Shown here piece by piece: positions 1 through 6,888 of a stretch of DNA of 36,603 nucleotides. The notes beneath the pieces were generated by a model. It did not search any database, was not told the DNA's origin, and worked only from the letters and a program-made list of their open reading frames with translations. Where the stretch lies: NCBI GenBank assembly GCA_016292775.1, contig JAEDFN010000016.1:1-36603 (forward strand), read 5' to 3'. Origin of the DNA: Paludibacteraceae bacterium. GTDB lineage: Bacteria; Bacteroidota; Bacteroidia; Bacteroidales; Paludibacteraceae. A program made the translations under genes and the position numbers. The first letter of the stretch is position 1, and every line of letters starts with the position of its first letter.

Positions 1-15
1 TAAAACTAAATCATT

Positions 16-99
16 ATGGCAACAAATAATCCGAATTGGCCTTCACGTACAGGTAATCCGAGTGGAGGTGGAAGGGGAAATAACCCTCCGAAAAAGTAA
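16..99 (+). CDS. 27-aa Asn/Pro/Gly-rich small protein, unknown
   Basis: An ATG-started frame of 27 codons, with in-frame stops at 1-3 and 7-9 directly upstream, so the ATG is the only standard start. It begins MATNNPNWPSRTG and continues as a Gly/Asn/Pro-rich tail ending NNPPKK. The product would be basic, without a membrane segment, signal peptide or cysteine, and is probably disordered. A strong 16-bp terminator hairpin starts 23 bases after the stop, so the ORF is either the last gene of an operon to the left or a short independent transcript. The orderly composition (three Asn-Pro pairs, a GGGRG run) suggests a real peptide, but I do not recognise a characterised family. No Shine-Dalgarno sequence is visible, which is normal for Bacteroidetes. 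Confidence 0.5.
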   Translation: MATNNPNWPSRTGNPSGGGRGNNPPKK

Positions 100-122
100 A
101 ATGTGAATACTCAACACATAAG

Positions 123-160
123 AAAAAGACCATCAAACACATTGGTTTGATGGTCTTTTT
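123..160. terminator. Bidirectional rho-independent terminator
   Basis: A perfect 16-bp inverted repeat (123-138 with 145-160) with a 6-base loop and A/T runs at both outer ends. It works in both directions, serving the small + strand ORF ending at 99 and the convergent pseudouridine synthase gene ending at 171. Confidence 0.9.
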
Positions 161-170
161 ATCATATTTA

Positions 171-845
171 TTATTCATTCAGTAATTTATTCCAAAGCGG
201 GTCTTTTGGCAATGGGGCTTCTACATGAATAAGTTCTTTACTTACGGGGTGAATAAACTCTATACTATGCGCTAAAAGCGATATACCGCCATCGGGATTA
301 GAACGGGGAGCTCCATATTTCAAGTCTCCTTTTATAGGGCATCCTATCGAGGCCAACTGACAGCGTATTTGATGATGCCGCCCCGTATGAAGTTCCACCT
401 CAAGCACACTATATCTGTCGCCACAAGCTATTGTTTTATAATCCAATGAAGCGAATTTACTATTAGGCTTGGCAGTAGAATAGCTATATGATTTATTTTG
501 TTTCTCTACTCGTAATAAATAGCTCTCTATTTTGCCATCTGCTCGCTCCGGTCTTCCACATACAATTGCCCGATAAGTTTTTTTTATTTGCTGATGGTCA
601 GCAAACATTCTATTCATCCTCTCAAGGGCTTTAGATGTTTTTGCAAACACCACCACCCCGCTCACGGGACGATCAAGGCGATGCACTACCCCGCAAAATA
701 CATTTCCGGGCTTAGCATATTTCTCTTTAATATATTCTTTTATTGTTTCAGAAAGGGGTTTATCGCCGGTTTTGTCGCCTTGTACAATTTCTCCCACCTC
801 TTTATTTACTATAATAAGGTGATTATCTTCGTATAAGACTTCCAT
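171..845 (-). CDS. RluA-family RNA pseudouridine synthase
   Basis: This enzyme isomerises uridine to pseudouridine in rRNA or tRNA. At 224 aa it is a catalytic-domain-only RluA-family member without the N-terminal S4 RNA-binding domain of RluC/RluD. The signature HRLDRPVSG lies at residues 55-63, and Asp58 is the expected catalytic aspartate. The later motif with TGRHHQIR (around residue 155) is also typical of the family. The target position in RNA cannot be assigned from sequence. The ATG at 845 overlaps the stop of the upstream rlmB-like gene in a TAATG arrangement, so the two are translationally coupled and form an RNA-modification operon. It ends at a bidirectional terminator. Confidence 0.93.
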   Translation of the reverse strand: MEVLYEDNHLIIVNKEVGEIVQGDKTGDKPLSETIKEYIKEKYAKPGNVFCGVVHRLDRPVSGVVVFAKTSKALERMNRMFADHQQIKKTYRAIVCGRPERADGKIESYLLRVEKQNKSYSYSTAKPNSKFASLDYKTIACGDRYSVLEVELHTGRHHQIRCQLASIGCPIKGDLKYGAPRSNPDGGISLLAHSIEFIHPVSKELIHVEAPLPKDPLWNKLLNE

Positions 846-1588
846 TATCGACGTTGTTTTACAGCTTCATAAACGATAATACCTGTAGCTACAGATACAT
901 TTAAAGAACTGATTTGGCCACAAATAGGTATAGATACCATATCATCTACTATTCGCAGTATATCAGGTGAGATACCCACATCTTCAGCTCCCATAACGAT
1001 GGCGAGGGGACCGGAATAGTCGGCTTGAGAATAGAGATGTGAAGCTTTTTCGGAAGCTGCCACAACTTTAACACCACATTTTTGCAAATAAGAGACAGTG
1101 TTATGAAGGCTATTTTCTCTACAAACGGGAATTATATGAAGGGCACCTGCAGAGGTTTTAACGGCATCGGCATTTGCTGCTGCACCGCCACGCATCGGCA
1201 TAATAATGGCATCTACACCGGCGCACTCGCAAGTACGCGCTATCGCTCCAAAATTTCTAACATCTGTCACTCCATCCAATATCACTATAAAAGGGTCTTT
1301 ACCTTGCTCATATAGCATAGGGATTATATTTTCAATATGTTGATATTCAATAGAAGAGATATATGCTACTACACCTTGATGATTTTTCGTAGTGAGTCTG
1401 TTTAATTTCTCTAAAGGCACTTTTTGTACAGGAATTTTACGCTCTTGTACCAAATCAAAAAGTTCTTTAAGCAAATCTCCACCCATCTCTCTACGGATAA
1501 AAATTTTTTCTATTTCCTTGCCGGCATTAATAGCTTCTATTACTGCTCTAATGCCAAAAATCATGTTCTTTTCTTTTATCTGTTTCAT
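845..1588 (-). CDS. rlmB: 23S rRNA (guanosine-2'-O-)-methyltransferase RlmB-like (SpoU/TrmH family)
   Basis: A SPOUT-fold 2'-O-ribose methyltransferase of 247 aa. All three family motifs are visible: motif 1 with the invariant Asn/Arg pair in NFGAIART (about residues 112-119), motif 2 IVMGAEDVG (about 197-205) and motif 3 SSLNVSVATGI (about 227-237), which form the trefoil-knot SAM site. An N-terminal substrate-binding region (about residues 8-75) matches RlmB, the enzyme for Gm2251 in the 23S rRNA P-loop. TrmH-type tRNA methyltransferases are the alternative, but the RNA-binding N-domain and length favour RlmB. A TACCTTTG promoter box lies 30 bases upstream, and the gene is coupled to the downstream pseudouridine synthase. 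Confidence 0.88.
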   Translation of the reverse strand: MKQIKEKNMIFGIRAVIEAINAGKEIEKIFIRREMGGDLLKELFDLVQERKIPVQKVPLEKLNRLTTKNHQGVVAYISSIEYQHIENIIPMLYEQGKDPFIVILDGVTDVRNFGAIARTCECAGVDAIIMPMRGGAAANADAVKTSAGALHIIPVCRENSLHNTVSYLQKCGVKVVAASEKASHLYSQADYSGPLAIVMGAEDVGISPDILRIVDDMVSIPICGQISSLNVSVATGIIVYEAVKQRR

Positions 1589-1617
1589 TAATAATAATGT
1601 AAATAATTATTTTTTTG

Positions 1618-1645
1618 CAAAGGTACGATTTTTTCTTTGTTTCAA
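1618..1645 (-). promoter_or_regulatory. Bacteroidetes-type promoter for the rlmB operon
   Basis: On the minus strand a perfect TAnnTTTG -7 box (TACCTTTG, 1625-1618) has a TTG (1645-1643) 17 bases upstream as a possible -33 element. It lies 30 bases before the start codon at 1588. The spacing is slightly short of the usual 19-21. Confidence 0.65.
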
Positions 1646-1668
1646 TAAAACTCTATCTATTTTTTTTG

Positions 1669-1676
1669 TACCTTTG
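1669..1676 (+). promoter_or_regulatory. -7 box for the MBL-fold hydrolase gene
   Basis: TACCTTTG, a perfect match to TAnnTTTG, 22 bases before the ATG at 1699. No correctly spaced TTG -33 element is visible; the nearest TTTG (1636-1639) is 29 bases away. Together with the box at 1618-1625 it forms a compact divergent promoter pair. Confidence 0.6.
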
Positions 1677-1698
1677 CAATTCTAAAATAAAATAAACG

Positions 1699-2511
1699 AT
1701 GAATAAATTGTGTTTCTTCAGTATGGGGAGTGGCAGTAGTGGAAATTGCTATTACTTAGGCACTCATGAATATGGATTTCTTATTGATGCGGGCGTTGGT
1801 GTACGCACTATCAAAAAGGAATTAAAAGAGCACAACTTAAGTTTTGAGAATATTTGGGGTGTTTTTATCACTCACGATCATACCGACCATATTAAATCGG
1901 TGGGTTCTCTTGGAGAGAAGTACCATCTACCTATATACCTTACTGCCGAGATGCAACGTGGCATCAACAAGAATTATAGGGTTACGGAAAAGCTTACCTC
2001 TTGCTGTAAATTCTTCAAAAAAGGGGAGCATATCTACCTACGAGATTTTTTGATACAATCATTCCCGGTATCACACGATGCTTCTGATAGTGTTGGATAT
2101 TCTTTTATCTATGGTGATCAACATTTTGTAATAGCTACCGACCTTGGATATATCGGCAAAGAGGCAGCAGACCATATTATCAAGGCAAACTATTTGATAA
2201 TAGAGGCGAATTATGATGAAAACATGCTGAAAAATGGTTCTTATCCTTATCAATTAAAGCAACGGGTACGCTCTCATACAGGCCATTTGTGTAATGATCA
2301 CACGGCAAAATTTTTGGCAGACAACTACAATCCCAATCTCACACATGTATTTCTTTGCCATTTAAGTCAAGAAAACAACACTCCGGAGCTTGCTTTTAAA
2401 ACCGTCAACGATGCTCTTGCGGCAAAAGGTATTACATTAGAAATACTTACACCGCTTGAAAGAACAACCACTTCACCTTTTTACGAATTCAAAGAGTATA
2501 ATGAACAATAA
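1699..2511 (+). CDS. MBL-fold metallo-hydrolase (YycJ/WalJ-like)
   Basis: A 270-aa metallo-beta-lactamase-fold hydrolase. The metal-binding signature THDHTDH is at residues 58-64 (His59, His61, Asp63 and His64 as ligands). Further ligand-region motifs follow: FPVSHD (about 126), ATDLGY (about 147) and CHLSQENN (about 217). The opening MGSGSSGNCYYL is characteristic of the YycJ/WalJ subgroup, which in Firmicutes is linked to the WalRK two-component system; those members are thought to be DNA/RNA-acting exonucleases. In Bacteroidetes the role is not established and there is no walRK-like neighbour here. It has its own promoter box and ends in a terminator shared with the convergent lipoprotein gene. 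Confidence 0.88.
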   Translation: MNKLCFFSMGSGSSGNCYYLGTHEYGFLIDAGVGVRTIKKELKEHNLSFENIWGVFITHDHTDHIKSVGSLGEKYHLPIYLTAEMQRGINKNYRVTEKLTSCCKFFKKGEHIYLRDFLIQSFPVSHDASDSVGYSFIYGDQHFVIATDLGYIGKEAADHIIKANYLIIEANYDENMLKNGSYPYQLKQRVRSHTGHLCNDHTAKFLADNYNPNLTHVFLCHLSQENNTPELAFKTVNDALAAKGITLEILTPLERTTTSPFYEFKEYNEQ

Positions 2512-2544
2512 AAAAAAGAGCACTTTTCGTAGTGCTCTTTTTTT
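2511..2544. terminator. Bidirectional terminator between convergent genes
   Basis: A hairpin pairing 2511-2523 (A7 then GAGCAC) with 2532-2544 (GTGCTC then T7) around an 8-base loop. A tracts on one side and T tracts on the other suit termination from both the MBL-fold gene (+) and the OmpH-like gene (-). Confidence 0.88.
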
Positions 2545-2562
2545 TATTGATTAAATTAATAA

Positions 2563-3168
2563 TTATTTTTTATTCTCAATAGATTCGTATCTGGAATTAA
2601 GTAATTCCAACACTTCCATAGTAATATCGTATTCAGGTGCTGCGAATAAAACGTTATCATTGAGCATGCTATTAGTAATTATAAGGTGATATTTACCGTC
2701 AGCATTAATAACTTTTATAGCTGCATTGATACTATCGCGTAATTGCAAACTTACTGTTTGTTGCTCAAGCATAAGCTCTTGAGTTTTTTGTTGCTCCAAG
2801 TTTTGCAATTCTTGTTGTTTATTAAGCAATCTTCTTTGCTCGGCTTCTGCGCGTTCGCGAGACAAGAAAGCATTATTTTCTACTTTACGTTGGAAGTCAA
2901 TCATCTCTTTTTCCAATCCTGAAGCGCGTTGGTTGAGTTCTAATCGAGCATCTTCTTGCTTAGTCATCAAAGTTTCATTAGCCTCTATTGCCATGAAATA
3001 GTTATTCAGCAATGTGTCGGTATTCACAATAGCGATAGGTAATTTTCCTTCTACAGGAGCAACACATTCTGTAGTAGTATCAGTTTTTTTCACCTCATCA
3101 TTTTTTTTATCATTGGCACAAGAAGCCACAACAAGTGCAACAGCACAGATAACAAAGATTTTTTTCAT
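2563..3168 (-). CDS. OmpH/Skp-like periplasmic lipoprotein
   Basis: A 201-aa predicted lipoprotein. The signal peptide at residues 1-16 ends in a lipobox VASC, with Cys17 as the lipidated residue, followed by a Lys/Asp/Thr-rich linker. Residues about 48-60 (IAIVNTDTLLNNY) match the beta-strand start of the Skp/OmpH fold. Residues about 65-140 form a long charged, Gln/Glu-rich coiled coil, and the C-terminal strand region holds YHLIITNSMLN. Skp-family proteins are trimeric periplasmic chaperones that hold unfolded outer-membrane proteins between the coiled-coil arms. Lipid anchoring is the variation here and would place it on a membrane surface. The start codon overlaps the stop of the small membrane-protein gene (ATGA), indicating coupled translation. 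Confidence 0.85.
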   Translation of the reverse strand: MKKIFVICAVALVVASCANDKKNDEVKKTDTTTECVAPVEGKLPIAIVNTDTLLNNYFMAIEANETLMTKQEDARLELNQRASGLEKEMIDFQRKVENNAFLSRERAEAEQRRLLNKQQELQNLEQQKTQELMLEQQTVSLQLRDSINAAIKVINADGKYHLIITNSMLNDNVLFAAPEYDITMEVLELLNSRYESIENKK

Positions 3169-3383
3169 TTCGATTTTTTATTTTTTTTAATATTACTACG
3201 GGCTTCACGATCTTGCGAAGTAGCACAAGTAATGCCACGATCTTTCATTGCTCTACTTGCACCAATATGGGTATTCGGAAATTTTCCGCCCTTAATGAAT
3301 AGTGCACGATACGCCATAGCAAAAATTGCAACGAGCAACAATGCCAAAGAAACGATAAAAGCCGGTAGTATAGTTTTAAACAT
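3165..3383 (-). CDS. 72-aa single-pass membrane protein, unknown function
   Basis: A short protein starting MFKTILPAF at an ATG at 3383; the frame extends one codon further to a TTG, but the ATG is preferred. One membrane helix (about residues 6-28) is followed by a patterned segment with GGKFPNTHIG and DRGITCATSQD (about 33-58) and a Lys-rich tail. The FPNTHIG...RAM...RGITCA pattern looks conserved rather than random, and I believe similar small Bacteroidales membrane proteins exist, but no function is known to me. The single cysteine in the soluble part could be functional. It overlaps the OmpH-like lipoprotein gene by 4 bases, so the two are probably made together and may cooperate at the envelope. 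Confidence 0.72.
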   Translation of the reverse strand: MFKTILPAFIVSLALLLVAIFAMAYRALFIKGGKFPNTHIGASRAMKDRGITCATSQDREARSNIKKNKKSK

Positions 3384-3448
3384 CAATTATTTAACGCAAA
3401 ATTACTGCCTTAACGGCAGAGCATAATCAATCAATTTTATTTTCGTGA

Positions 3449-3456
3449 CAAAGGTA
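3449..3456 (-). promoter_or_regulatory. -7 box for the small membrane protein/OmpH-like operon
   Basis: TACCTTTG on the minus strand, about 65 bases before the ATG at 3383. The implied leader (about 58 bases) contains a small hairpin, CTGCC at 3405-3409 with GGCAG at 3415-3419, about 20 bases before the start codon. No clear -33 element at the standard spacing. Confidence 0.55.
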
Positions 3457-3523
3457 ATAAAAAAGTTTAATAAAAAAGAAAATACAATTGATTATTTTAA
3501 TACCTCCACTTTTTTACGGAAGA

Positions 3524-3555
3524 TTTGGAGACTAAATATATTTTTTGTACTTTTG
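3524..3555 (+). promoter_or_regulatory. Canonical Bacteroidetes promoter of pepD
   Basis: TTTG at 3524-3527, a 20-base spacer and TACTTTTG at 3548-3555, matching the primary sigma consensus (TTTG-N19-21-TAnnTTTG). The ATG follows 45 bases later after an A-rich leader. Confidence 0.8.
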
Positions 3556-3600
3556 TACGGAGAAAATACATATAAATTTTACCAATAAAAACACAAAAAA

Positions 3601-5049
3601 ATGACAATTACAGATTTGCAGCCACAAAGGCTATGGAAAGAATTTGATGCAATAACACGCATTCCACGTCCTTCTAAAAAGGAGGGAAAAATTATTGCTT
3701 ACCTTCAAGAATTCGGAAAGAAACACAATTTGGAAACTCGCACTGACGCTGCCGGTAATGTATTGATTTGCAAACCTGCGACTAAAGGTTATGAAGATAA
3801 GCCTACAGTAATATTACAATCACATATGGATATGGTATGTGAAAAGAACAATGATACTGTACATGATTTTGAGAACGACCCTATCCAAACTTATGTTGAT
3901 GGTGAATGGCTTAAAGCAAAAGGCACTACACTTGGAGCGGACAATGGTATCGGAATGGCGGCAGAGCTTGCAATATTGGCAAGTGATGATTTAAAACATC
4001 CGGCTCTTGAATGCCTTTTCACTGTAGATGAAGAGACCGGATTGACAGGTGCTTTTGCCATCGACCCTAATCTTTTAAAAGGTCAATTACTTATTAACCT
4101 TGACTCTGAAGATGACGGTCAATTCTTTATCGGATGTGCCGGTGGTATTGACACTACAGTAACTTTCACTTACAAAAAAGAGGAAATGCCGGAAGGTCTT
4201 TACTACTTTACTATCAATGTAAGTGGCTTAAAAGGCGGGCACTCAGGTGGTGACATCCACTTAAACAGAGGTAATGCCAACAAGATTCTCAACAGATTTA
4301 TGTGGCAAGTGGCTCAAAAAACAGAATTAAGAATATCATCAATATGCGGAGGAAATTTACGCAATGCCATTGCTCGTGAGGCCTCTGCTGTTTGTGCTGT
4401 TCCTACCGATTTCAAACACGAACTCACCATTATGCTCAATAAATTTGCAGCAGAGATAGAGGGAGAATTATCCATCTCCGACCCTGGAGTAAAAATTGCT
4501 ATTGACAGCTGCAATAAGCCTGAGTATATGATAGATAAAGAAACAGCTCATAAACTTATCTATTCTATCTATGCATGTCCTCATGGTGTATTGAGAATGA
4601 GCGATGATATGCCTGGTCTTGTAGAAACATCAACAAACCTTGCTGCCATTAAGATGCAAGGCGACAACGAGATACTTATCACTACAAGTCAACGTAGCAG
4701 TACTGAAAGCAGCAAGCGCGATGCAGCATATATGGTAGAAAGCGTATTTGTATTAGCAGGGGCAAAAGCTACCCATGGCGATGGTTATCCGGGTTGGAAA
4801 CCAAATCCAAAATCCCCTATTGCAAATATTGTTGCCGACACTTATGAAAAATTATTCGGCAAAAAAGCTATCATTTGCGCTATTCATGCAGGATTGGAAT
4901 GCGGATTATTCCTCGAAAAATATCCACATCTCGACATGGTAAGTGTTGGCCCAACTATGGTAGGCGTTCACTCTCCTGACGAAAAACTCCATATCGGTGA
5001 TACAGAGAAATTCTGGAAATTACTCACTCATGTATTAGAAAATATTTAA
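3601..5049 (+). CDS. pepD: Aminoacyl-histidine dipeptidase (PepD, M20 family)
   Basis: A zinc-dependent cytosolic dipeptidase of 482 aa, the usual PepD length (about 485). Metal-site motifs are in order: SHMDMV with His75/Asp77, GADNG with the bridging Asp114, DEETG with Glu144 (catalytic base) and Glu145, and a C-terminal GVHSPDE contributing the last His ligand. The dimerisation (lid) domain lies roughly between residues 200 and 385. Substrates in the family are unspecific Xaa-His dipeptides such as carnosine. The gene is monocistronic, with its own canonical promoter and a strong terminator 12 bases after the stop. Confidence 0.94.
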   Translation: MTITDLQPQRLWKEFDAITRIPRPSKKEGKIIAYLQEFGKKHNLETRTDAAGNVLICKPATKGYEDKPTVILQSHMDMVCEKNNDTVHDFENDPIQTYVDGEWLKAKGTTLGADNGIGMAAELAILASDDLKHPALECLFTVDEETGLTGAFAIDPNLLKGQLLINLDSEDDGQFFIGCAGGIDTTVTFTYKKEEMPEGLYYFTINVSGLKGGHSGGDIHLNRGNANKILNRFMWQVAQKTELRISSICGGNLRNAIAREASAVCAVPTDFKHELTIMLNKFAAEIEGELSISDPGVKIAIDSCNKPEYMIDKETAHKLIYSIYACPHGVLRMSDDMPGLVETSTNLAAIKMQGDNEILITTSQRSSTESSKRDAAYMVESVFVLAGAKATHGDGYPGWKPNPKSPIANIVADTYEKLFGKKAIICAIHAGLECGLFLEKYPHLDMVSVGPTMVGVHSPDEKLHIGDTEKFWKLLTHVLENI

Positions 5050-5061
5050 TTTTCAATTAAT

Positions 5062-5096
5062 AAAAAACCGCTTCTTAGAGTAAGAAGCGGTTTTTT
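5062..5096 (+). terminator. Rho-independent terminator of pepD
   Basis: A 16-bp stem (5062-5077 with 5081-5096), with G+C-rich core ACCGCTTCTTA, a 3-base loop and a T run, directly after the pepD stop. Confidence 0.93.
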
Positions 5097-5242
5097 TATA
5101 ATACATTATGGTCAAAGAATGAAACCTACGAAGTAGTACATAGTTATAGCCTTATGATTTTGTCAATGTATTTGTAATTGCTTGACGAAAGTAGGAGATA
5201 AAAATTTAAGAGTAATAAAATAGATAATATATAATAATTTTG

Positions 5243-5250
5243 TAACTTTG
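5243..5250 (+). promoter_or_regulatory. -7 box of the nadB operon
   Basis: TAACTTTG, a TAnnTTTG match, 26 bases before the nadB ATG. No convincing TTG at -33. I see no recognisable NAD-responsive operator or riboswitch in the remaining 5098-5242. Confidence 0.6.
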
Positions 5251-5276
5251 CAGTCTGTATAAAATGCAAATACAAT

Positions 5277-6851
5277 ATGATAAAGAAATTTGATTTTTTA
5301 GTTGTAGGAAGTGGAATAGCCGGAATGAGCTTTGCACTAAAAGTAGCTGATAAGGGTTCAGTAGCCATTTTATGCAAGACTACTCTTGAGGAAGCTAATA
5401 CAGCCTTGGCACAAGGTGGAATTTCCTCTGTAACTAATCCCGTATTAGACAATTACGAAAAACACATACAAGATACATTGATAGCCGGAGATGGAATTTG
5501 TGATATCAATGCAGTAGAAAAAGTAGTAAAAAATGCACCACAACAGATAAAGCAATTATTGGAATGGGGTGTAGATTTTGACAAAGCACCGGATGGTAGT
5601 TTTGACCTACATAGAGAGGGCGGACATTCCGAATTTCGAATTCTCCACCACAAGGATTCTACCGGAGCGGAGATACAGCAATCGCTTATAAAGCGAGTAC
5701 GTCAACACCCGAACATAACTATTTTCGAGCACCATTTCGGCGTTGACATTCTCACACAGCACCATTTAGGTCAGGTAGTAACAAAGCATACTCCAAACAT
5801 CGAATGCTATGGAATATATGCATTAAACTCCAAAAACAATCAAATAATCACCTTTTTAGGGAAAGTAACTATGTTGGCAACAGGTGGTATAGGTAATGTA
5901 TACACCACGACAACCAATCCTTTAGTAGCCACCGGTGACGGTATTGCCATGGTACATAGAGCCAGGGGAGTGATAAAAGACATGGAATTTGTACAATTTC
6001 ACCCTACCGCTTTTTATCATCCGGGAGTAAGACCATCGTTTTTGATTACAGAGGCGATGCGAGGCTATGGAGCTGTACTTCGCACTACAAAAGGCGAAGA
6101 ATTTATGCATAAATACGACAAACGCGGCTCCCTTGCTCCGAGAGATATTGTAGCGAGAGCTATTGATACGGAAATGAAGCTTGCAGGTACCGACCATGTA
6201 TACCTCGATGTTACACACAAGCCGGCAGAAGAAACGAAAGAGCACTTCCCGATGATTTACGAGAAATGCTTATCCTACGGGATAGACATCACCAAACAAT
6301 ACATACCGGTAGCACCTGCGGCACACTATCTTTGTGGAGGAATAAAGGTAAACGAGAATTCAGAAACGAGCATCAACCGCCTTTATGCAGCGGGAGAATG
6401 CTCTTGTACGGGGCTTCATGGTGCAAATAGATTAGCCTCTAATTCTCTTATAGAAGCAATAGTTTACGCCGATGCCGCCGCACAACATGCGATTGCCAGA
6501 GTTGATAAACTAACATTTAAAGAGGGTATTCCTCTTTGGAATGATGCAGGCACAAGACTCCCTGAGGAGATGGTATTAATCACTCAATCGCTCAAGGAAG
6601 TGCAACAAATAATGAGTTCTTACGTTGGTATTGTAAGGTCAAATCTAAGATTGCAACGGGCTATGAGCCGTTTGGAAATATTATTCCGCGAAACGGAGAC
6701 TCTTTTCGACCGCTCTGTAGTTAGTAAAGACATTTGTGAACTTAGAAATTGTATCTCAGTAGCCTATCTCATCATCAAGCAAGCAACAGCACGTAAAGAG
6801 AGTCGTGGTTTACATTATACTATCGACTATCCGACAAAACAACATAATTAG
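5277..6851 (+). CDS. nadB: L-aspartate oxidase
   Basis: An FAD-dependent enzyme (524 aa, typical length) oxidising L-aspartate to iminoaspartate, the first step of de novo NAD synthesis, in partnership with quinolinate synthase NadA. Visible features: the N-terminal dinucleotide-binding GSGIAGMSFA (about residues 11-20), ALAQGGIS (about 44-51), the substrate-domain REGGHSEFRILH, EFVQFHPT, APRDIVARAID, and the C-terminal AAGECSCTGLHGANRLASNSL of the fumarate reductase/succinate dehydrogenase flavoprotein superfamily. Lack of nearby sdhB/frdB genes and the length support NadB over a succinate dehydrogenase subunit. nadA and nadC are not in the window. The following DUF2723 gene starts 37 bases downstream without its own promoter box, so it is probably co-transcribed. 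Confidence 0.94.
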   Translation: MIKKFDFLVVGSGIAGMSFALKVADKGSVAILCKTTLEEANTALAQGGISSVTNPVLDNYEKHIQDTLIAGDGICDINAVEKVVKNAPQQIKQLLEWGVDFDKAPDGSFDLHREGGHSEFRILHHKDSTGAEIQQSLIKRVRQHPNITIFEHHFGVDILTQHHLGQVVTKHTPNIECYGIYALNSKNNQIITFLGKVTMLATGGIGNVYTTTTNPLVATGDGIAMVHRARGVIKDMEFVQFHPTAFYHPGVRPSFLITEAMRGYGAVLRTTKGEEFMHKYDKRGSLAPRDIVARAIDTEMKLAGTDHVYLDVTHKPAEETKEHFPMIYEKCLSYGIDITKQYIPVAPAAHYLCGGIKVNENSETSINRLYAAGECSCTGLHGANRLASNSLIEAIVYADAAAQHAIARVDKLTFKEGIPLWNDAGTRLPEEMVLITQSLKEVQQIMSSYVGIVRSNLRLQRAMSRLEILFRETETLFDRSVVSKDICELRNCISVAYLIIKQATARKESRGLHYTIDYPTKQHN

Positions 6852-6888
6852 AATTAATTAATTATAAACTACAAATATTATTCTATCA

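Noticed and set aside
1618..1676. The two CAAAGGTA/TACCTTTG copies as a regulatory inverted repeat
   Set aside because: They are ordinary -7 boxes of two divergent promoters; the same octamer occurs in front of several unrelated genes in the window.
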